64,000 nucleotides of DNA. It comes from Halomonas smyrnensis AAD6 (GTDB taxonomy: Bacteria > Pseudomonadota > Gammaproteobacteria > Pseudomonadales > Halomonadaceae). Below the pieces are notes generated by a model that did not search any database, was not told the DNA's origin, and worked only from the letters and a program-made list of their open reading frames with translations. The stretch lies in the NCBI RefSeq assembly GCF_000265245.1, contig NZ_AJKS02000011.1, positions 42,037-106,036 of the forward strand, read 5' to 3'. Positions 1 through 7,782 of this stretch are shown piece after piece. Position 1 is the first letter of the stretch; each line of letters opens with the position of its first letter. Both the position numbers and the translations under genes were made by a program.

Positions 1-837
1 GGCGGGCTGTGGCTCGAGGGGCCGGCCTGGAACGCCGTGGGCCGCTACGCGGTGTTCAGCGACATTCCCCGCGCCCGCCAGATGCGCTGGGACGAGGCCA
101 GCAACACGGTCAGCGTGCTGCGCCACCAGGTCGGCCACTCCAACGGCCACGCCTTCGACGACCGCGGCCGGCTGATCGCCTGCGAGCACTCCCCGGCCCG
201 GGTGGTGCGCTATGAGTGGGACGGCGGCGTGACCGTGCTGGCCGACGGCTGGCAGGGCAAGCGCCTCAACGCGCCCAACGACCTGGTCACCCTGCCCGGC
301 GGCGGCGTCATCTTCACCGATCCCGGCTACGGCGCCCACGTGGACTACGAGGGCCACAAGCGCGAGCTGGAGATCGAGCCGGCGGTCTACTACGTCGACG
401 ACACCCTGGACGAGCCGCAGCGCCTGACCACCGCGCCCTACAAGCCCAACGGCATCGCCCTGAGCCCGGACCGGCGCACGCTCTACGTCACCGACACCGC
501 GCCCTCGCACCATCCCGACCAGCCCGCCGCCATCTCCCGCTTCACGCTCGCCGAGGACGGCAAGGCCGTCTCCGAGGACGAGCGCCTGCTCGAGGGCCAG
601 GGCGAGGGCTACGACGGCATGGCCGTGGACGAGGACGGCAACCTCTGGGTGGGCACCTCCGGCGGCGAGGGCAAGGACGGCGTCAGCATCTTCACCGCCG
701 AGGGCGAGCGCCTCGGCCGCATCCTGCTGCCCGAGGTCTGCGCCAACGTCTGCTTCACCGGCGAGGACCGCAACCGGCTGATGATGACCGCCAGCCGCTC
801 CGTCTACACCCTCTACACCGGGGCCCGCGGCGCCTGA
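1..837 (+). CDS. SMP-30/gluconolactonase family lactonase, 5'-truncated
   Basis: The frame is open from base 1, so the N-terminus lies outside the window; 278 residues are visible. Family knowledge: SMP-30/gluconolactonase/LRE six-bladed propellers hydrolyse sugar or other lactones with one divalent metal. The metal-binding signature is visible: an early Glu in WLEGPAW, an Asn in KPNGIALSPD and an Asp in GYDGMAVDEDGNLWVG. The family loop NAPNDLV is also present. Only a few residues seem to be missing, because the conserved EGP motif is at visible residues 6-8. A rho-independent terminator follows, so it is probably the last gene of its unit. The substrate cannot be told from the sequence. Confidence 0.85.
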   Translation, partial: GGLWLEGPAWNAVGRYAVFSDIPRARQMRWDEASNTVSVLRHQVGHSNGHAFDDRGRLIACEHSPARVVRYEWDGGVTVLADGWQGKRLNAPNDLVTLPGGGVIFTDPGYGAHVDYEGHKRELEIEPAVYYVDDTLDEPQRLTTAPYKPNGIALSPDRRTLYVTDTAPSHHPDQPAAISRFTLAEDGKAVSEDERLLEGQGEGYDGMAVDEDGNLWVGTSGGEGKDGVSIFTAEGERLGRILLPEVCANVCFTGEDRNRLMMTASRSVYTLYTGARGA

Positions 838-883
838 TCCCGCCCCGCCACGCGGCTCGAGGCGCGTGCGGCGCGCCATTCAT

Positions 884-919
884 CCGGTGCCCGGCCCCGA
901 TGGCCGGGCGCCGGCTTTT
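884..919 (+). terminator. Rho-independent terminator after the SMP-30 gene
   Basis: A 13-bp stem (884-896 with 902-914, one G-T pair) closes a 5-nt loop and is followed by CTTTT. It separates the lactonase gene from astE. Confidence 0.75.
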
Positions 920-1104
920 CACTCAGGCACCGGCTCTTTCATCAAATCGACAGCCGGCCTTGCGGCGGCCGGCGCGGCACCGGAAGGTAGGGTCAGACTC
1001 CGCCTCCACAACGACATAACAAGGATTCTGCCCCATGCCCCGCATCACGCTGCCCGAGGCCTGTCCGGCCGCCGCCGGCCGCCCGCCGATCTCGCGAGGT
1101 CGAC

Positions 1105-2097
1105 ATGCTGGCTGAATGGCTGTCCCTCACCCTGGACGGGGCCGCCGCCGCCCCCGAGGGCGAGCTGCCCGGCGGCCGCTACCGCATCCACGGCCCCGGC
1201 CTGCTCGAGCTCCTGCCCGCCTCGCCGTCGCCCACGGCCCCGGCGCTGGTGCTCTCCGCCGGCATCCACGGCAACGAGACCGCGCCCATCGAGCTGCTCG
1301 GCGACCTGCTGGCGCGGCTGGAGGCCGGACGGCTCACGCCGGCCAGCCCGACGCTGGTGATCCTCGGCAACCTCGAGGCCATCCGGGCCGGCACCCGCTT
1401 CGTCGAGACCAACCTCAACCGGCTGTTCCGCCGCGGCCTCGACGCCGAGGGCCGGGAGGCGGACCGCGCTCGCGAGCTGATGGCCACGGTGGACGCCTTC
1501 TTCGCGCACCACAGCGGGCGCCGCCGGATCCACCACGACCTGCACACCGCGATCCGCGACAGCCAGTATCCGCGCTTCGCCGTGGAGCCGTTCGCCGAGG
1601 CCCCCACGCCCGACGAGCAGTGGCGCTGGCTGGCCGGTGCCGACATCCAGGCGGTGCTCCACCAGCACACCCACAGCTGGACCTTCTCCCACTATTCGAA
1701 GCACTACCACGGCGCGGCGGCCTTCACCCTGGAGCTCGGCCGTGCCCTGCCCTTCGGCGAGAACGACCTGGCGCCCCTGGCGCCCATGGGCGCGCTGCTC
1801 GCGGCGTTGATCGAGAACCGCCTCCCGGCGGAACGCCCGACGGCCGACATGGCCTTCTTCCGCGTCGAACACGAGCTCAAGCGCCACGCCGAGGACTTCC
1901 GGCTGTGCTTCGCCGACGACACGCCCAACTTCACCGAGTTCGCCCCCGGCACCCGGCTGGCCGAGGATGCGATCGACGGCCCCTTCACGGTCGGCGAGGC
2001 GCCGCTGCGGGTGGTGTTCCCCAACGCCGCCGTCGAGATCGGTGCCCGCGCCGCCCTGCTGGTCAGCGCGGTCGCAGCGCCGGACGAGAGCGACTGA
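1105..2097 (+). CDS. astE: Succinylglutamate desuccinylase (arginine succinyltransferase pathway, last step)
   Basis: 330 residues, the usual AstE length. AstE hydrolyses N-succinylglutamate to succinate and glutamate, the fifth step of arginine catabolism, in the cytoplasm. The zinc site of the M14-like aspartoacylase/AstE family is intact: His55 and Glu58 in GIHGNETAPIE and His147 in HHDLHT. The catalytic Glu falls at residue 210 in TLELGR. The N-terminus (MLAEWLSLTLDG) matches the AstE start, and GAGG lies 6 nt upstream of the ATG. The other ast genes (astCADB) are not in the window; the gene instead sits before an aot-type ABC operon, which still fits arginine use. A 26-codon reading frame (1035-1115) with a better-looking ribosome site ends inside the astE start. 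Confidence 0.9.
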   Translation: MLAEWLSLTLDGAAAAPEGELPGGRYRIHGPGLLELLPASPSPTAPALVLSAGIHGNETAPIELLGDLLARLEAGRLTPASPTLVILGNLEAIRAGTRFVETNLNRLFRRGLDAEGREADRARELMATVDAFFAHHSGRRRIHHDLHTAIRDSQYPRFAVEPFAEAPTPDEQWRWLAGADIQAVLHQHTHSWTFSHYSKHYHGAAAFTLELGRALPFGENDLAPLAPMGALLAALIENRLPAERPTADMAFFRVEHELKRHAEDFRLCFADDTPNFTEFAPGTRLAEDAIDGPFTVGEAPLRVVFPNAAVEIGARAALLVSAVAAPDESD

Positions 2098-2192
2098 GCG
2101 GCACGGCAGTCTGGCAGGATGCCAGCTGACTATCGGACCAAGGTCGAACGAGCGCAGAGGCAAGAAGGCCTGCCGTTCACGGTCGAGACTGG

Positions 2193-2198
2193 TAGAAT
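2193..2198 (+). promoter_or_regulatory. Candidate -10 element of the ABC transporter operon
   Basis: TAGAAT preceded by TGG, an extended -10 shape, lies about 120 nt before the first gene of the operon. No convincing -35 hexamer is visible, so confidence is low. Confidence 0.35.
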
Positions 2199-2315
2199 CG
2201 CCCCCTTTTTCACGCCGGACCGTCTCGAACGGTCTCTGGGGCCCTGCCCGAAGTCGCGTCGCCGGTGCGATTTCCGGCAGCGCCCAGGTGATCCCTTCGA
2301 ACTGGAGCCTTTTCC

Positions 2316-3086
2316 ATGGCCGACACCCCGATTCCGCTGGAAGTGCGCAACATCAAGAAGCGCTTCGGCGACAACGACGTCCTCAAGGGGCTCTCCCTGC
2401 AGGCCCACAAGGGCGACGTCATCACCCTGATCGGAGCCTCCGGCTCCGGCAAGAGCACCTTCCTGCGCTGCATGAACCTGCTCGAGCAGCCCGACGAGGG
2501 CGAGCTGATCGTCCACGGCGAGACGATCCGCTTCAAGGAGACCAAGCACGGCCGCGAGCCGGCGGACTGGAAGCAGGTCGTGGCCATGCGCGCCCGGCTC
2601 TCCATGGTTTTCCAGAGCTTCAACCTGTGGGCCCACATGACGCTGCTGGAAAACGTCATCGAGGCCCCGGTGCAGGTGCTCGGCAAGTCGAAGCAGGACG
2701 CCATCAAGCACGCCCGCGAGCTGCTCGAGCGGGTCGGCCTGGGCGAGCGCGCCGACTACTATCCGGCCCAGCTCTCCGGCGGCCAGCAGCAGCGCGGCGC
2801 CATCGCCCGGGCGCTGGCCATGGACCCGGAGGTGATGCTGTTCGACGAGCCGACCTCGGCGCTCGACCCGGAGCTGGTCGGCGACGTGCTCAAGGTCATG
2901 CGCGACCTGGCCGAGGAAGGCCGCACCATGATCGTGGTCACCCACGAGATGGCCTTCGCCCGCGACGTCTCCACCCAGGTCGTCTACCTGCACCAGGGCC
3001 AGGTCGAGGAAGCCGGACCGCCCGAGCAGGTGCTGGGCAATCCGCGCTCCGAGCGTCTCAAGCAGTTCCTGGCACCCAAGCACTAA
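2316..3086 (+). CDS. Basic amino-acid ABC transporter, ATP-binding protein (AotP/HisP/ArtP type)
   Basis: 256 residues, cytoplasmic ATPase of a polar amino-acid importer. Walker A is at residues 40-48 (GASGSGKST). The signature LSGGQQQR lies near residue 152, Walker B VMLFDEPTSALD near 172 and the H-loop VTHEM near 207. The insertion between Walker A and the Q-loop (GETIRFKETKHG and following) is typical of HisP/AotP proteins. By overall resemblance it is closest to Pseudomonas AotP (arginine/ornithine), which I infer from remembered sequences. It is the first gene of an operon with two permeases and two binding proteins. The start is supported by GGAG 10 nt upstream. Confidence 0.9.
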   Translation: MADTPIPLEVRNIKKRFGDNDVLKGLSLQAHKGDVITLIGASGSGKSTFLRCMNLLEQPDEGELIVHGETIRFKETKHGREPADWKQVVAMRARLSMVFQSFNLWAHMTLLENVIEAPVQVLGKSKQDAIKHARELLERVGLGERADYYPAQLSGGQQQRGAIARALAMDPEVMLFDEPTSALDPELVGDVLKVMRDLAEEGRTMIVVTHEMAFARDVSTQVVYLHQGQVEEAGPPEQVLGNPRSERLKQFLAPKH

Positions 3087-3110
3087 GGCGCCCGCACGAG
3101 GAGATCACCC

Positions 3111-3815
3111 ATGATCGATCTGCACGGCTACGGCCCGCGCCTGTTCGAAGGCGCCCTGATCACCGTCGAGCTGGCGGTGCTGTCGCTGCTCCTGGCCATC
3201 GTGCTGGGGCTCGCCACCGCCAGCGCCAAGATGTCCCGCCACTGGGGCCTGCGCCAGCTCGGCACCCTCTATACCACCGTCATCCGCGGCGTGCCGGACC
3301 TGGTGCTGATGATGCTGCTGTTCTTCGGCGGCCAGATCGGCATCAACATGGTCACCGACTGGCTCTACTACCAGTTCGACGTCGACATCTTCATCAACGT
3401 CAACGAGTTCGTGGCCGGCGTGGTCACCATCGGCCTGATCTTCGGCGCCTACATGGGCGAGACCTTCCGCGGCGCCTTCATGGCCGTGGACAGCGGCCAG
3501 ATCGAGGCCGGCCGCGCCTACGGCATGCGCCCCTGGCTGGTGTTCCGCCGCATCCGCTTCCCGCAGATGATGCGCCACGCCCTGCCCGGCCTGTCCAACA
3601 ACTGGATGGTGCTGCTCAAGACCACCGCCCTGGTCTCGGTGATCGGCCTGTCGGACATGGTCCGCGTCGCTTCCGAGGCCTCCAAGGCGACTCGCGAGCC
3701 CTTCACCTTCATGATCATCGTCGCGGCCGTCTATCTGCTGATCGCCAGCGTCTCCGAATGGGGATTCGCCCGCCTGCAGAAGCGCTATGACATCGGCTAC
3801 GGGGAGGCGAACTGA
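3111..3815 (+). CDS. Basic amino-acid ABC transporter permease 1 (AotQ/HisQ type)
   Basis: 234 residues with about five membrane helices and the HEQRo/BPD_transp_1 fold. The cytoplasmic EAA loop is visible as EAGRAYGMRPWLVFRRIRFP; it docks onto the ATPase. N-terminal GALITVELAVLSLLLAIVLG is the first helix of this permease family. GAGGAG lies 8 nt before the ATG. Its TGA overlaps the ATG of the next permease by one base, so the two are translationally coupled and probably form a heterodimeric channel. Confidence 0.88.
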   Translation: MIDLHGYGPRLFEGALITVELAVLSLLLAIVLGLATASAKMSRHWGLRQLGTLYTTVIRGVPDLVLMMLLFFGGQIGINMVTDWLYYQFDVDIFINVNEFVAGVVTIGLIFGAYMGETFRGAFMAVDSGQIEAGRAYGMRPWLVFRRIRFPQMMRHALPGLSNNWMVLLKTTALVSVIGLSDMVRVASEASKATREPFTFMIIVAAVYLLIASVSEWGFARLQKRYDIGYGEAN

Positions 3816-4546
3816 TGGACGCCCTGATGAACTGGCTCGAGGCCCGGCTGGCCGACAACAGCATCTTCACCCTGCAGACGCTCGGCTACTACGGCGACGG
3901 CCTGGTCACCACCGTGCAGCTGGTGTTCCTGTCGCTGATCATCGGCGTGGTGCTGGCGGTGCCGCTGGCCATCGGCCGCGGCTCGAAGAAGGCCTGGGTG
4001 CGCCTGCCGATCTTCTTCTACTGCTACGTGTTCCGCGGCACCCCGCTGCTGGTGCAGCTCTACCTGATCTACTACGGGGTGGTGTTCGTCGAGGGCATCC
4101 AGGAGACCTGGCTGTGGGTGATCCTCGAGAAGCCCTTCGTGCCGGCGCTGATCGCCTTCACCCTGAACACCGGGGCCTACACCACCGAGATCTTCCGCGG
4201 CGCGATCAAGTCCACGCCCAGGGGCGAGATCGAGGCGGCCCGGGCCTACGGCATGTCCTGGGGACTGATGATGCGGCGCATCGTGCTGCCCAGCGCCTTC
4301 CGCCGCGCCCTGCCGGCCTACGGCAACGAGGTGATCTTCATGCTCCACGCCAGCGCCATCGCCAGCGTGGTGACGCTGATGGACCTCACCGGCGCGGCCC
4401 GCTTCGTCTACGCCCGCTTCTACGCGCCCTTCGACGCCTTCCTGTTCGTGGCGGCGATCTACCTGTGCCTGACCTTCTCGATCATCTTCTTCTTCCGTCG
4501 ACTGGAGAATCGGCTGCTCGCGCACCTGAGGCCGGCAGGCCACTGA
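3815..4546 (+). CDS. Basic amino-acid ABC transporter permease 2 (AotM/HisM type)
   Basis: 243 residues, the second inner-membrane subunit. The helix pattern is like that of the preceding permease and the EAA loop EAARAYGMSWGLMMRRIVLP is clear. The motif YVFRGTPLLVQLYLIYYG is typical of HisM/AotM proteins. The start overlaps the stop of permease 1. The gene is followed by a strong 12-bp hairpin, after which the two binding-protein genes begin. Confidence 0.88.
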   Translation: MDALMNWLEARLADNSIFTLQTLGYYGDGLVTTVQLVFLSLIIGVVLAVPLAIGRGSKKAWVRLPIFFYCYVFRGTPLLVQLYLIYYGVVFVEGIQETWLWVILEKPFVPALIAFTLNTGAYTTEIFRGAIKSTPRGEIEAARAYGMSWGLMMRRIVLPSAFRRALPAYGNEVIFMLHASAIASVVTLMDLTGAARFVYARFYAPFDAFLFVAAIYLCLTFSIIFFFRRLENRLLAHLRPAGH

Positions 4547-4557
4547 GACAAGCGTCA

Positions 4558-4584
4558 AACGAACGTTGGGAACCAACGTTCGTT
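4558..4584 (+). other. Perfect 12-bp inverted repeat between permease and binding-protein genes
   Basis: AACGAACGTTGG, a GAA loop, then CCAACGTTCGTT. No T-run follows, so it is not an ordinary terminator. Its place, just ahead of a gene that must be made in excess, suggests an mRNA processing or stabilising hairpin. Confidence 0.7.
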
Positions 4585-4683
4585 CCCGAGCTTTCGACCC
4601 GCCCGGCCTTCCGCTAAGGTGGGCGGGTCATCCCGCAATCGCCGCCCACATGGCGGACCATCAACAACAAGGGGAGTCCCTCC

Positions 4684-5451
4684 ATGAAGTTTCAGAAGAT
4701 CCTGAGCCTCGGCGTGCTGAGCGCCGCCATGATCGCCGGCACCGCCAGTGCCGACGTCCGCGACATCCGCATCGGCGTCGACGTGCCCTACGAGCCGATG
4801 GAGTTCCGCACCCCGGACGGCGAGCTGACCGGCTTCGACATCGACCTGGGCAACGCCCTGTGCGCCGAGATCGGCATCCAGTGCGAGTGGGTCGTCCAGG
4901 GCTGGGACGGCATCATCCCCGGACTGAAGGCGCGCAAGTACGACGCCATCATGTCCTCGATGACCATCAACGAGCAGCGTCGCGAGCAGGTGCTGTTCTC
5001 CGATCCCTACATCACCCCGCCCTCCGCCTGGTTCGCCCCGGCTGACAGCGAGATCACCACGCCCGACACCGAGTCCCTGGACGGCAAGTCCATCGGCGTG
5101 CAGCGCGGCACCCTGCAGGACAACTACGTCACCGACATGTACGGCGACGTGGCCGACGTGAACCGCTACGCCACCGCCGACGACATGGTGCTGGACATGG
5201 ATGCCGGCCGCCTGGACATCGCCTTCCTCGACTTCCCGATCGGCAAGTCCACCCTGATCGACAGCGAGGCCGGCGACTACAAGACCGTCGGCGAGACGAT
5301 CAGCGAGCCGGTGGAATACTTCGGCGAAGGCTTCGGCATCGCCTTCCGCCAGCGCGACGGCGAGCTGGCCGAGGCCTTCAACGAGGCGCTCTCCACGCTC
5401 AAGGCCAACGGCACCTACGACGAGATCGAGGCCAAGTACTTCGGTGAATGA
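4684..5451 (+). CDS. Basic amino-acid ABC transporter substrate-binding protein 1 (AotJ/HisJ type)
   Basis: 255 residues with a signal peptide (about residues 1-23, ending TASA), so periplasmic. It belongs to the SBP_bac_3 family: IGVDVPYEPMEF at the start of the mature part, GFDIDLGNALC, WDGIIPGLKARKYDAIMSSMTI and the hinge-region motif GVQRGTLQDNY. AotJ and HisJ/ArgT proteins bind arginine, ornithine, lysine or histidine; the sequence does not settle which. AAGGGGAG lies 7 nt upstream of the ATG. A second, related binding protein follows, and a GC-rich hairpin comes right after the gene. Confidence 0.88.
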   Translation: MKFQKILSLGVLSAAMIAGTASADVRDIRIGVDVPYEPMEFRTPDGELTGFDIDLGNALCAEIGIQCEWVVQGWDGIIPGLKARKYDAIMSSMTINEQRREQVLFSDPYITPPSAWFAPADSEITTPDTESLDGKSIGVQRGTLQDNYVTDMYGDVADVNRYATADDMVLDMDAGRLDIAFLDFPIGKSTLIDSEAGDYKTVGETISEPVEYFGEGFGIAFRQRDGELAEAFNEALSTLKANGTYDEIEAKYFGE

Positions 5452-5776
5452 GGTCCTGGGTGAATAAGGCCTTCGGCGAGATCTCTCCCGTGAACGCAGA
5501 CTTCACCGCAGCGATCGCCGCCCCGGAACCCCCGGGGCGGCATCGTGCCCCCGCGTCCATGCGAGGCCATCGCCTTCCCGCCGGCGCCAAGCCCATCCGC
5601 TCGCCCGCCCCGCGTTTCTACCTCAGCGAATGGTTCGAAGAGTGAACCCTCCGGATGGCCGGCCAGGCCGTCCCGGCACGCCCGTGCCCCGCCACTGACG
5701 CCGAACCCCGCTGCGCCGCCACACCGGCGCGATCGATGAACGACACCAACGCACACCCACCATGGGAGGACAGCTC
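5452..5776 (+). other. Intergenic region between the two binding-protein genes, with a 10-bp GC hairpin
   Basis: 325 nt without a convincing gene. A perfect hairpin GCCGCCCCGG / CCGGGGCGGC lies at 5517-5541 with a 5-nt loop and no T-run. Short open frames here lack ribosome sites and family resemblance. The hairpin probably marks the 3' end of a stable mRNA segment or an attenuator. Confidence 0.55.
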
Positions 5777-6556
5777 ATGTCCCATCGCCACCTGCTGCTG
5801 GCCGCCATCCTCGGCGCCGGCCTCGTCACCGCGACCGCCCAGGCCGACGAACCGATTCGCCTGGCCGTGGACGTGCCCTACGAGCCCTTCGAGTACAAGC
5901 TGCCCGACGGCACCCTGACCGGCTTCGAGGTCGATCTGGGCAACGCCGTGTGCGAATACCTGGAGCGCGAATGCCGCTGGGTCGAGCAGCCCTGGGACGG
6001 CATGATCCCGGCTCTGAAGGCCCGCAAGTTCGATGCCATCATGTCATCGATGGCCATCACCGAGGAGCGCGCCCGCCAGGTGCTGTTCTCGGAGCCCTAC
6101 TACACCACTCCCAGCGCCTGGATCACGGCCAATGGCAACGACATCGACCTGCAGGACCGCGACAGCCTCGAGGGCCTGACCGTCGGCGTCCAGCGCGCCA
6201 CGCTGCAGGATCGCTACGTCACCGATCTCTACGGCGACGTCCTCGACGTGCGCCGCTATGCCAGCGCCGACGACGTGGTCGCCGACATGCGCACCGGCCG
6301 GCTGGATCTGACCTTTATGGACTATCCGATCGCCGAGGCGACGATCGACATCGACACCGCCGATAGCGACTTCCAGCGCATCAGCGACTTCATCAAGGAG
6401 CCCGAGACCTACTTCGGCCAGGGCGTCGGCGTGGCCTTCCGCCACCGCGACCGCGAGCTCGCCGAGCAGTTCAACGAGGCCCTGCAGGCGCTGAAGACCG
6501 ACGGCACCTACGACGAGATCATGGCCAAGTACTTCAGCTACGACGTCAAGCTGTAG
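5777..6556 (+). CDS. Basic amino-acid/peptide ABC transporter substrate-binding protein 2 (paralogue)
   Basis: 259 residues with a signal peptide (residues 1-23, ending AQA). The start at 5777 is preferred over an in-frame ATG at 5762 because GGGAGGA stands 6 nt before it and the mature part then aligns with its neighbour. It is a clear paralogue of the preceding binding protein (VDVPYEPFEY, WDGMIPALKARKFDAIMSSMAI, GVQRATLQDRYVTDLYGDV) but differs in the regions that shape the pocket (GQGVGVAFRHRD). Two binding proteins serving one permease pair usually widen or split substrate range. Its neighbour downstream is an isoaspartyl-dipeptidase homologue, so it may favour a beta-aspartyl dipeptide; that is inference. 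Confidence 0.87.
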   Translation: MSHRHLLLAAILGAGLVTATAQADEPIRLAVDVPYEPFEYKLPDGTLTGFEVDLGNAVCEYLERECRWVEQPWDGMIPALKARKFDAIMSSMAITEERARQVLFSEPYYTTPSAWITANGNDIDLQDRDSLEGLTVGVQRATLQDRYVTDLYGDVLDVRRYASADDVVADMRTGRLDLTFMDYPIAEATIDIDTADSDFQRISDFIKEPETYFGQGVGVAFRHRDRELAEQFNEALQALKTDGTYDEIMAKYFSYDVKL

Positions 6557-6576
6557 GCCCAGTTTCGGCCTTCACC

Positions 6577-6601
6577 GGACGCCGGCGGCCCGCCGGCGTC
6601 C
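6577..6601 (+). other. 11-bp GC hairpin between binding protein 2 and the dipeptidase gene
   Basis: GGACGCCGGCG, a 3-nt loop, then CGCCGGCGTCC, followed by TCATTTC. It may act as a partial terminator or mRNA end, as a third hairpin in the same operon. The dipeptidase ribosome site (GAGAGGAG) starts 7 nt after it. Confidence 0.65.
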
Positions 6602-6618
6602 TCATTTCGAGAGGAGCG

Positions 6619-7776
6619 ATGATGCTGACCCTGCTCAAGAACGCCCGGCTGCATGCCCCCGAACCGAAGGGCCTGTGCCACCTGCTGATCGGCGACGGCC
6701 GCATCGCCGCCATCGTCCCGGCGGACGCCGGCTCGGCGCTGCCCGCTCAGGGTCCGGCGGTGACGGTCGAGGACCTGGAAGGCCGTCGCGTCATTCCCGG
6801 GCTGGTCGACCCCCTGGTGCACTTCATCGGCGGCGGCGGCGAGGGAGGCTTCGGCACCCGCACCCCCGAGCTCGGCCTGGACGAGGCCCTGGCCTCCGGG
6901 GTCACCACCCTGGTCGGCGCCCTGGGCACCGACGCCCTGACCCGCACGCCCGCCAACCTGCTGGGCAAGGCCCGTGAGCTGGCCGCGGGCGGGCTGAGTA
7001 CCTACTGCTATACCGGCTCCTACCAGCTGCCGCCGGTGACCGTGACCGGCTCGGTGGCCAGTGACATCGCCTTCATTCCCGAATTCATCGGCCTGGGCGA
7101 GGTGGCCATCAGCGACCACCGCGGCTCCCAACCGAGCCGCGAGGAACTCACCCGGCTGGCCGCCGAAACCCGCACCGCCGGAATGCTGGCCGGCAAGGGC
7201 GGCATCGTTTTCATCCACACCGGCGACGCCGAGGGCGGCCTCGAGCCGCTGCGCGAGGCGGCCCGCCACAGCGCCCTGCCGCTGGCCCAGTTCCTGCCCA
7301 CCCACATCAACCGCACCGCCGAGCTGTTCGAGGACGGCCTGCGCTTCGGCCGCGAGGGCGGACGCATCGACTTCACCACCAGCACCACACCGGAGCTGCT
7401 GGCCGACGGCGAGGTGCCCGCCGCCCTCGCCGTGGCCCGAGCCCTGGAGGCGCGCGTCGATCCCTCGCGGATCACGCTGTCCTCCGATGCCAACGCCTCG
7501 CTGCCGCGCTTCGACGCCGAGGGCCGCTTCGCCGGCCTCCAGCCCGGCCGCCTGAGCAGCCTGTTCGAGACCCTCGGCGAGTGCATCGAACGACACGGCG
7601 TAGCCCTCGACCAGGCCATCGGCGCGGCCAGCACCCACGCCGCAGACGCCCTGGGCCTGCCACGCAAGGGTCGCCTGCAGGCGGGGCACGACGCGGACCT
7701 GCTGGTGCTGTCCGATGACACCTGGGCCATCGACGAGGTCTGGGCCATGGGGCGCCGAGTGCATCGTCGCCCCTGA
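6619..7776 (+). CDS. iadA: Isoaspartyl dipeptidase homologue (IadA, amidohydrolase family)
   Basis: 385 residues; E. coli IadA has 390. IadA hydrolyses beta-aspartyl dipeptides with two metals in a TIM barrel. Most of the active site can be followed: GGGGE with the substrate-binding Glu, TGSYQ, SDHRG, His200 in FIHTGD, His229 in LPTHINR and Asp290 in LSSDANAS. Two changes from the E. coli enzyme stand out. The first His of the HxH metal motif is Leu66 (DPLVH). The bridging carbamylated Lys is replaced by Glu161 (GLGEVAISDHR), a change I recall from other IadA-like enzymes. Activity may therefore differ. The gene ends the ABC operon and converges on cadR with 6 nt between stops. Confidence 0.82.
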   Translation: MMLTLLKNARLHAPEPKGLCHLLIGDGRIAAIVPADAGSALPAQGPAVTVEDLEGRRVIPGLVDPLVHFIGGGGEGGFGTRTPELGLDEALASGVTTLVGALGTDALTRTPANLLGKARELAAGGLSTYCYTGSYQLPPVTVTGSVASDIAFIPEFIGLGEVAISDHRGSQPSREELTRLAAETRTAGMLAGKGGIVFIHTGDAEGGLEPLREAARHSALPLAQFLPTHINRTAELFEDGLRFGREGGRIDFTTSTTPELLADGEVPAALAVARALEARVDPSRITLSSDANASLPRFDAEGRFAGLQPGRLSSLFETLGECIERHGVALDQAIGAASTHAADALGLPRKGRLQAGHDADLLVLSDDTWAIDEVWAMGRRVHRRP

Positions 7777-7782
7777 CCCGGC

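Noticed and set aside
1105..2097. Reading the AstE gene as AotO/CphZ, the dipeptide hydrolase of the Pseudomonas aot operon.
   Set aside because: The N-terminus, length and residue numbering of the active site match AstE; AotO proteins, as I recall them, start and read differently.
5448..5645. A short frame between the two binding-protein genes.
   Set aside because: It starts inside the previous gene's end, crosses a GC hairpin, and has no recognisable features.
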